A stretch of 64,000 nt of DNA, taken from assembly GCA_947561585.1 (NCBI GenBank), contig CANNZV010001058.1:186001-250000 (forward strand). Reading direction: 5' to 3'. Position 1 is the stretch's first letter, and each line of letters begins with the position of its first letter. The notes under the pieces are model-generated. The model worked only from the letters and a program-made list of their open reading frames with translations, ran no database searches and was not told where the DNA came from. The stretch comes from Caprella mutica. Its lineage: Eukaryota; Arthropoda; Malacostraca; Amphipoda; Caprellidae. The position numbers were made by a program, and so were the translations under genes. Below are positions 56,801-64,000 of the stretch, in pieces.

Positions 56801-57003
56801 ATGTCTCATGATTGGCATTAAAACTTCGTACATTATAGTTACACAAAGAAAAACAATTTTTTACACTAGAAAAGGATCGATTGAAGTTACCAATAGAGTA
56901 ATAATTTGAGAGGAGAGGCCCAGTAAGTGAATTATAGAAATTATTTATAAAGTTATCATCAGGATCAACTTCTTCAAACAAGCTCTCAATTAGAGCAGTA
57001 ATA
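53806..57003 (-). mobile_element. Non-LTR retrotransposon, frameshifted
   Basis: The minus strand encodes, in order, an AP-type endonuclease, a reverse transcriptase and a C-terminal segment. The 3' end is at about 53806, with an (ATTATC)n-type tail of four units rather than poly(A), as is usual for CR1/L2- and RTE-type elements. The 5' part begins near 57003 without an ATG, so it is probably truncated. Clade: CR1/L2/Jockey-like by motif style; not settled here. Confidence 0.92.
54025..57003 (-). pseudogene. Endonuclease/reverse transcriptase polyprotein, two frameshifts
   Basis: Frame 1 (to 55908) holds the endonuclease motifs: CNYNVRSFN, LTETRF, IYRPPNGS, TGDLNINL, SLIDHIWYN and HTDHLPV. 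A shift near 55910 in a TTTT run enters frame 2 (55852-54494), the reverse transcriptase, with YRPISILPLLSKVFEK, FGFRRSRNTTDAI, DLRKAFDTVDH, GVPQGSVLGPLLF and the catalytic FADDTT. A second shift near 54515 enters frame 3 (to 54025) with YPYLLYGVQIWGG and QKKIIRSI. All the motifs needed for nicking and copying are present, so the copy is recent, but the shifts prevent a full protein. No gag-like frame lies upstream. Confidence 0.92.
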
Positions 57004-57340
57004 ACCTATATTTAACGTTAGTACACATATGCATCTCAGACTCAGACCTCCTACAGATAAAAGTTATATAGTGAATTAGGTTACAGAAAATGCCTGTCTA
57101 CAACTTAAACACCTTGCAAAGGGTTTCCTATCATAGGCAGATAAATCATGCCGCAGACTGCAAGACAATGTGTATGAAAATTCATACACATGCTTAAACA
57201 TACGGACAGACAAATATAGAGAATAATGCAGGTCTACATATATATTGCTATACATGAGCCTACGGTAACTAAAATCAGCGATACATGTAATGAAATGCAT
57301 GCGACGGTAACAAAAATAAATATACCTGACAGGCAACCGA
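57004..57340. other. Spacer upstream of the retrotransposon
   Basis: Less AT-rich than average. It contains CATACACATG words but no array or exon that I can support. Confidence 0.4.
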
Positions 57341-57590
57341 CACAGGAGAGTGACAGTAGACAGGAGAGTGACGGCAGATAGGAGAGTGACGGCAGACAGG
57401 AGAGTGACGGCAGACAGGAGAGTGACAGCAGACAGGAGAGTGACGGCAGACAGGAGAGTGACGGCAGACAGGAGAGTGACAGCAAACACGAGAACAACAG
57501 TAAACAGGAGAGTAACAGTAAACAGGAGAGTAACAGTAGGCAGAGGAATGACGGCAGACAGGAGAGTGATGGCAGACAGAAGAGCGGTGC
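57341..57590. repeat. 18-bp minisatellite
   Basis: About 14 units of GACGGCAGACAGGAGAGT, with GACAGTAAACAGGAGAGT variants on the right. All frames of both strands are open (RRVTAD, SCLPSL and SPVCRH repeats), which is a property of the array. GC-rich compared with the surroundings. Confidence 0.94.
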
Positions 57591-58540
57591 ACAGAAAGAC
57601 ACGGCATGCTAAGTCATCCTCGTCTGAAGTGCTGCGCTAGTTTACTATATTCCAGCCCGAATTTCTTATCATAGAGTAGCTCAAGCGTTGTTAAAGAATT
57701 AACCATCACTTTCTGCTTCTTAGCAGTAGAATTTGGAGGAGTCAAAAGAACATAAACTTTGCCATCCTAAGAACCACAATAAGTTATCTTATTAGGGCAC
57801 TTCTCTTTCGCAACTCGCAGTAGGTACAGAATAGTTGATCTAGTAGGGATCAAATTTTCGTTGACAAACACTTTCATCAATAACCTTTTAACCCGTATTT
57901 GAAATTATTGCTTTTTCTCCAATGGAAAGTTATCTATAATGAAACAGATAGTTATTAGAACTATCAACAGAGATATTATAGTTTCAAAAATTACTCAAAG
58001 ATTTATTAAGGTTTTCCCTAGCGAAAAAGAATTATATAGATTATATGGTGATTAAAAACGTACTCTCAATTGCACAACAAATTAGTTTCATAATTACGGG
58101 AAGGGTCATGGAACTGAGCTGAAAACCTTGAGCTACGCATGCATACTGAAAAATCTTATCGTTCCAAAACAATTTAGGATATTTTCGATAAAATTCATGA
58201 ATTCTTTTTGAATAATAACATCTTTGAGATCAGTACATGCCATGTAACAATTTATTCCATAAGACCATTCGCAATACTCAAATAGTCCATCCTGAAATAT
58301 TGACACAGCGATTGAAATGTTTCAAATAGAAAATGATTCTCGCATCTATCGATTTCTTTGGTATAAAAACAAAATTCCACTGATCAACTAATTAGGAAAG
58401 TGATCTGCCTCTTCAATAATATCAGAACTAGTAAAATTCTCCACTAAAATCAATCAAGTGTTTTTTCATTATGAGAACCTTAGCTCTTCCTTAGATTGAA
58501 AGTAGAAATTATTTCTAATTCTAAACCAACAGTATTCTTA
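57591..58540. other. Spacer
   Basis: AT-rich with no exon, array or transposon ends recognised. Confidence 0.4.
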
Positions 58541-59440
58541 CCTATAGTTACCTACTGGTGGTATCACTACCTTATACCTATCTGGTTACCTAATAGTATT
58601 CATCAATAACTACCTAGTACCCTACAACTGTTCATCAATACCAATCTAGTACCTACTGGTGCATGTTATCACTACTTACCTAGTTCCCTATTACGTAGTA
58701 TTTATCAGTATCTACTTAGTTACCTACAACAGTTACTGTTCGTCAATACCTACCTAGTTACCAACTGGTGTTTATCAATGCCTATCTAGTTGCCTACAAT
58801 TGCTTATCAATGCGTAATTACTTACCATCTTGTGTTTATCAATGCTTACCTAGTTGCCTACAACTGTTTAAAAATACAAATCTAGGTCCTAGTTACCTAC
58901 TAGTGTTCATCATTACCTACCTAGTTACCTACTAGTGCTCATAAATAATACCTAATTACCTACAACTGTTTGTCAATACCTACCTAGTTATCTACTAGTG
59001 TTTATCAATTCCAACCTATTTACCTACAACTGATTGTCAATACCTACCAGTGTTTATCAATACCTACCTAGTTACCTACTAAATGTTGATCAATACCTAT
59101 CTAGTTACCTACTAGTGCTCATCAATACCTACCTATTTACCTACTATAGTGTTCATCAATACCTATCTAGTTACCTACAACTGTTTGTCAATACCTACCT
59201 AATTATCTACTAGTGTTTATCAATGCTTACCTAGTTACCTATAACTGTTTGTCAATACCTACCTAGCTAGACACCTACCAGTGTTTATCAATACCTACCT
59301 AGTTACCTATTAGGTAGTGTTCAGAAATCCCTACCTACTTACCTACTAGTATTATACATCAATGCATACCCAGATACCTACATCTATTTATCATCAGCTA
59401 CCTAGTTATATCTACTAGTGTTTATGAATACCTGCCTAGT
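58541..59440. repeat. Diverged tandem array of about 33 bp and multiples
   Basis: Units built from TACCTACCTAGTTACCTACT and AGTGTTTATCAA or ACAACTGTTTGTCAA. About 25 units, strongly diverged, so it is the oldest-looking array in the window. Confidence 0.85.
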
Positions 59441-59549
59441 TATGATACGTAAATAAAGCTTGAAAATGAACTTGCTGCAATATGTATCGATATTTCTACC
59501 ATCAAGATTTGCACCACGACCCAATATATATAACGTTTTCCCCCGTATT

Positions 59550-59925
59550 TTTCCCGCGTAAAACAGACGAGGGACAGAGAGGGGCCTCCTGCGTGGGACA
59601 GACGTGGGACAGAGAGGGATATCCCGCGTAAGACAGAGAGGGACATCCCGCGTAAGACAGAGGGACATCTCGCGTGTGAAAGATGTGGGATGTGAGTGGG
59701 ATTTAAGACGTGGGACAGACGAGGGACATCCCGCGTGGGACAGACGTGGGATATCCCCCGTGGGACATCCCGCTTGTGCAAGACATGGGACGTGAGTGGG
59801 ATTTCAGACGTTGGAAAGACGTGGGATTTCAGACGTCTGCATGGAGACGTCTGAAATCCCCCGTCCCTCTCTGTCCCTCGCTAGCGAGGGATATCCCCCT
59901 CTGTCCCACGCGGGACAGAGAGGAT
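59550..59925. repeat. GC-rich array with internal inversion
   Basis: GGGACAGAGAGGGACATCCC and GCGTGGGACAGACGTGGGAT units on the left are followed by inverted versions on the right (CCCCGTCCCTCTCTGTCCCT, GATATCCCCCTCTGTCCCAC). The axis near 59833-59850 reads CAGACGTCTGCATGGAGACG. It could form a large stem. Frames are open on both strands but repetitive. Confidence 0.85.
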
Positions 59926-61129
59926 TTGGTTAACTGGGTCTATTTCACTCACATCTGCAATATGCTGTGACTCACATACTCTCATGCTATTGTGATATTT
60001 TATTATATAGGAATTAAATATTTAAATTTTTATTACCATTTCATGTAGGAGGCCAATGAAGCCAAGCAACTTAATGGGCTTAAATATTTTCGTCTCTCTT
60101 TATAGTTTCTCTAGTTCTGTCAATATACTGGACTGCTCTGAAAATTTTAGTAAATATTCTTTGAAATAAGTAAATAATATATGAAGAGAGATTATTGTAC
60201 TAACAGTGATATTCGTACGGAAATTGGATGGAAAAGTTTTGAATGACTTTATGTTGAATTTAGTCTACAGGGTGATACAAATGTTCTGCAACACAATTTT
60301 TATCATTGTACATAGAATACTTATATGAGAACTAATGTGAACAAATTTCTTATATATTTTACAGTTAATAGTGGTCAATATAATATATAACTTACAATAA
60401 GTGTCATCTCTTATTTTTAAGAAGATAATCGCCCTTTAAGTGGAAAATCAAAGTTGTGACAGAAGAATTTCACCAATCATGAAAGTTCGCATATGATTTT
60501 ATACGATGGGATTGGAAAAGAATGTGTGTAGATATTCTCATGCAACTGTATATTAAAAACTAAACTATGAAGCAAAAACTCGAATAAAAATGGGAAAAAC
60601 TGGCAATGGATGAGTTGCGTGCAAAGGTTGAAGCAACTCCGACGGATTGGAGACCGTCAACGCATAAGAGAATTATCTATTGAATAAAGTATTCTACATA
60701 TGTAATATATCTTACGAATTTTTCAAGTTGTTTTACCAATTAAAGTGTTGTATATGATATATTTGGTTTATTTCGGAACTTATATATCACTCTGTATACC
60801 TGTGTAGTGTGGAACAGCTGCTGTAACATCTGTTTCAAACCCCTTTAGATGCAGGAACAGGTATTCTGAACTTTATAGCTAGTCTGGCCACTATATATTT
60901 TATAACTCTTAAAAAGATCATACAAAACTATATAGACGAAGAAACTATACCTATTACAAAAATATTTTTAAAATCCGCTACAAGAAAATATTAGAAACTT
61001 ATATATATCTTCAATTGAAATTGAATCGAGTGGATGAATTTTTTAATATCCTTATAGTATATAAAATATTGTCTTCATTTACAAAAACCAACATTCTAAA
61101 CTTTATTATTCAAACTGTGAAATTGGTGG
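59926..61129. other. Spacer
   Basis: AT-rich. No array, MITE end pair or exon recognised on either strand. Confidence 0.4.
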
Positions 61130-61490
61130 ACTGGTGAATCACAGATAGCTCGATAAATGATTTATTGGAACATGAGAATTGACACACTTGTGTGCTGTGT
61201 TGCCAGAGACCAATCTAGCATTATATGTATATAGTTTGGTGTGTATGTTTTATGAAAGAAAATAAGACAATCTTCAATACTTAAAAAGTGTAATTTGTGG
61301 ATTAATTGATATGAACACATTTTTACCAGTTTTCATTATTATTTAAACCGTTACTGCTGAATTTTTATCACAGATAGGTAAATTATTTCAAGTAATAGAC
61401 ACAGTATACATAATATTGAACACACGTGTGTGCAATAGTTACCAGAGACCAATATCGCATCATATATGATACAGAGTGTATATAATATAA
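61130..61490. repeat. Two diverged copies of a roughly 243-bp unit
   Basis: ACACACTTGTGTGCTGTGTT followed by GCCAGAGACCAAT (about 61179) recurs as ACACACGTGTGTGCAATAGT followed by ACCAGAGACCAAT (about 61422). ATCACAGATAG stands at corresponding positions in front of each. Probably an old tandem duplication. Confidence 0.6.
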
Positions 61491-62570
61491 AATTTCAACA
61501 TGACCTAAAAACAAATATCAACTTTTTATTTTTGCCTAACTGTTTACTTATCTAATTAATTTTGCAATTCTTTTGGCGAAGAATTATTCAATAACTAGGT
61601 ATATATATTTAATAATAGATATAGTAAGAAAAGTGTATCGATAAATATTTTTTTTTTAAAGAAAAGTGTATCGATAATGATTTTTTGACAGTCTATTAGT
61701 TTCAAATTCAAAAATATAAACTTTACTAATATTAATGTTCTAGATATGCAGAGAACTTTTATTTATAGCATATGAAACCTTATTTATAAATTATTATTGC
61801 AATTAATGATATCCATATTTTGAGATCCACACGTTTTTAATGGACACCATGAGAAAATTATAATGCGATATAACAATAATCTGCTAGAATTAACAGATTA
61901 CAGAAATAAGTAGTTTGAAAAATTCTAGTCCTAATATTTTTCAGTTTATCTACAGGCGAACCGGAAAAGTACGCCTAGTTACTTAAAGCTAGACGATAAT
62001 GATGAAGAAAAGTAGTAAACATATAGTTACGCCATTACAATATTGTTTTTTTTATCATTACTGTATTTGTTTAAGTTAGTTATGAATGAATATTTTAGAA
62101 AAATAATTAATAATGGGCTCAGTTTTGTTAGCCAGAAGTGAAGTTCTATTTCAAGCCACGCTAGCAAGTTTCACCTGGTGATGGTTACAGCTGGAACAAC
62201 CCAGCTGCGTAGTTACCATTTTATATTTCACATCAGTAGCTGCTAGTTGAGTTCAGTTGTGGCCAAATGTTTCAACAGTGCGGTTCTAGGTATTCTTGTG
62301 TCAAAATTCCAACTTCGAATATTCTTTATTTACTTACTCTAAGTCCACTTGTTTTAGTTTGAGCTGTTTTGATAAAGAGTATTAGTTTGTGTTTCTCGAA
62401 ATAAAATGAAATCTTTAATATTAAAATATTATTTTATTTTTTATTAAAGTGCATGTAGGTTTTTCAAGATGGATAATTAAAATACCGAAATCGAAGGTTA
62501 TTTAGTATTCGAGCTTTCGAATACCAAGATGTTTATATGTAGGAAACTCTCACTTTCTCCAATACTGTAT
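61491..62570. other. Spacer with one small hairpin
   Basis: At 62181-62219, ATGGTTACAGCTGG pairs with CCAGCTGCGTAGTTACCAT. Otherwise AT-rich with no gene recognised. Confidence 0.4.
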
Positions 62571-63775
62571 TATAGTCAAACGGGGCAAGAGATGAAACCT
62601 CTATTTGTGGGGTAAAAAGTGAATCTACCATAACTCACACAAATTACAATCAATTTCAACATTCTATGTCTCATTTTGTAGCTACTTTTATTAGGCTTAT
62701 TTGTATATGTGAATGAAATAAATCTACCAATAAATAAGAATTTGACATAGCTTAATGCAGGGGTGGGCACACATTGTGTTTTTCAGTGCCGAAAGATGGA
62801 ATCTCAGTGCCAATTTTCTTTTCGTTTTCTAAATTTCTGGGATACAGATTAATTATATAATGAGGTGGTATATTTAATTGAAGTACGAACATGTACAACG
62901 GTACATATTTTCCGTATAAATATTGGTAGTAGATTTATCATTTGCATTTAAAAGAATTAATAAATGATATATAAAGAAATTTTCTTCATGTGAAAATATC
63001 ACAATAAAAACAAAAATAAGCTATCTTGCATAAGTAATAATAAGTAACTCATAAATTCACAGGATAAATTACTTACCTAACTTATTAAAAATGGGAATTA
63101 AAAATGATTGTATAAATATTTACCACAGTGTTTGAATATCCCAAGACAAGCGTATGAAAGATGTAAATTTAACTGATCTAGATAAAAAGAGACAGAGGTA
63201 AATAAATTAAACACCGGCACTATTGTAACAATGAACAAAAATTTCTTATTAAGGGATAAAATTTACTATCAAAGTATCAAGATCATTCATTACAGATATA
63301 CTGTTCTTCAATTAGTTGGCCATGCACTTCTATATCATCCTTTTAATTTATAGAGCAGTCAGGGCTAAAAAAAATTAATTTTCTTTGGAAGAAAATAAAG
63401 CACCGTTTCCCGGGTGGGCAGTGGTGCCGTTTTGAGTGCCAAAACAGCACTGAGTGCTGCATTTGCCCACCCCTGGCTTAATGTATAGGTGTACCAAAAC
63501 AAGTTTCGGAAAACATTTTTCAAGTTGCACAAAACATGTGCTCTGAAGTTGATTTTTCTATTTGAAGGTCCAAAATGGGATGAAAAATGAATTTTTGGAT
63601 GTAACTCAACTACTGAGCTATTCATATGCAATATAAAACAATTTGGAGAGCGAGGAGAGGTGCTCAAAGATGGGGCACTTTTTGAACGCAAATGGGGTAA
63701 ATTATGAATAAAGAATATTTCATTTTATGCCCCATGAGGGTAAAAGATGAATTTATTTTTTGCCCCACAATTTAT
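62571..63775. mobile_element. GGGGCAA-ended element carrying a nested hAT MITE
   Basis: Left TATAGTCAAACGGGGCAAGA and right TTTTTTGCCCCACAATTTATA form an imperfect inverted pair. GGGGTAAA(T)GATGAA words recur inside in both orientations, as in the transposon at 40915-42524. Without the hAT insertion it is about 480 bp. No coding sequence. Confidence 0.6.
62758..63475. mobile_element. hAT MITE with perfect 8-bp target duplication
   Basis: It begins CAGGGGTGGGCACACATTGT and ends TGCCCACCCCTG, giving a 12-bp inverted repeat CAGGGGTGGGCA. GCTTAATG stands directly on both sides (62750-62757 and 63476-63483). CAGGGGTGGGCA ends and 8-bp duplications are classic for hAT. A CAGTGCCAA/TTGGCACT-type subterminal repeat is present. 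No transposase. Confidence 0.95.
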
Positions 63776-63892
63776 AGTACTGCGTATATATGTACTTAGT
63801 TCTTTGAGCTGAATGTGGAAACTGCTCTGGGAACTATAGTTTTTGGCAATGATATCTATTGTTTTTCTAGGTGTACATGTAGATTTAAGTAA

Positions 63893-64000
63893 AGACATGG
63901 AATGAATCTACTATTGTAGTAGCTCTTCAAAATATAAATGATGGTGCTAAGATAAAACATACTGCTGAGAAGTATGGCATGAATGTGGAATTACTCTGGA
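63893..64000 (+). CDS. Possible pogo-like helix-turn-helix segment, cut by the window end
   Basis: A plus-strand open stretch reads KTWNESTIVVALQNINDGAK, then IKHTAEKYGMNVELLW, to the last base. The pattern W-x5-I-x2-A-x5-G-x3-x3-A-x-KYG matches the Psq-type helix-turn-helix at the N-terminus of pogo/Tigger-type transposases and related domesticated proteins, by my recollection of the family. It has no ATG inside the window; a splice acceptor may lie just upstream (...TTTAAG). It could be an exon of a transposase or of a host gene derived from one. Confidence 0.4.

Noticed and set aside
57076..57640. Cys/Pro/His/Ser-rich frames on both strands
   Set aside because: They come from an 18-bp minisatellite open in every frame; no protein-like conservation.
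59402..59970. Proline/arginine-rich frames as a gene
   Set aside because: They read a GC-rich tandem array with an inversion; the composition is a product of the unit.

Overview
The window looks like nuclear DNA of an animal. It is AT-rich and gene-poor, has spliced genes with GT-AG introns, and is crowded with tandem repeats and transposon remnants. I cannot name the phylum. There is no operon structure, no rRNA or tRNA gene and no CRISPR array that I can support. A 217-base run of N (389-605) is an assembly gap.

One gene is well supported. A nine-exon minus-strand gene (33908-39593) encodes a 927-residue CASD1-type sialate O-acetyltransferase: a membrane anchor, a luminal SGNH esterase-like domain with GDS and DxxH motifs, and a multi-pass acyltransferase domain. 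Facing it across about 620 bases is a possible small plus-strand gene (40214-43532). Its second exon-like segment is split by a 3.1 kb transposon flanked by a 10-bp target duplication with one mismatch. A possible first exon at 23093-23180 (minus) is weaker.

The rest is mobile DNA and satellites. The left third (1-20000) holds long arrays with periods 9, 15, 19, 21, 24, 35, 36 and 41 bp. Between and inside the arrays lie short inverted-repeat elements (MITEs) of several families. The commonest are a family starting CAGTAGAACTCC (five copies), one starting GGGTAAGTTACG (about eight copies), a 0.6 kb foldback family flanked by TTAA (six or more copies), and a family ending in a GGCGAAGGTATGC-like motif. 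Two inverted copies (6089-6900 and 27666-28552) of a non-autonomous element with terminal minisatellites carry the same broken remnant of a MULE-type transposase.

The right half (40000-64000) holds the 3.1 kb element with a second transposon inside it, a 2.8 kb cluster of the foldback family with a Harbinger-like MITE at a junction, a hAT-like element filled with a 32-bp satellite and itself lying in a 20-bp satellite, a frameshifted non-LTR retrotransposon (53806-57003), further arrays, and a hAT MITE with a perfect 8-bp target duplication nested in another element. The window ends in a possible pogo-like helix-turn-helix coding segment.

I did not find a clear new molecular system. The most interesting signals are the nested insertions whose order can be read from the sequence, the pair of elements that allow a filled-versus-empty-site comparison, and the shared broken transposase fragment in two mobile copies. 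Most long open frames here are by-products of arrays whose period is a multiple of three.
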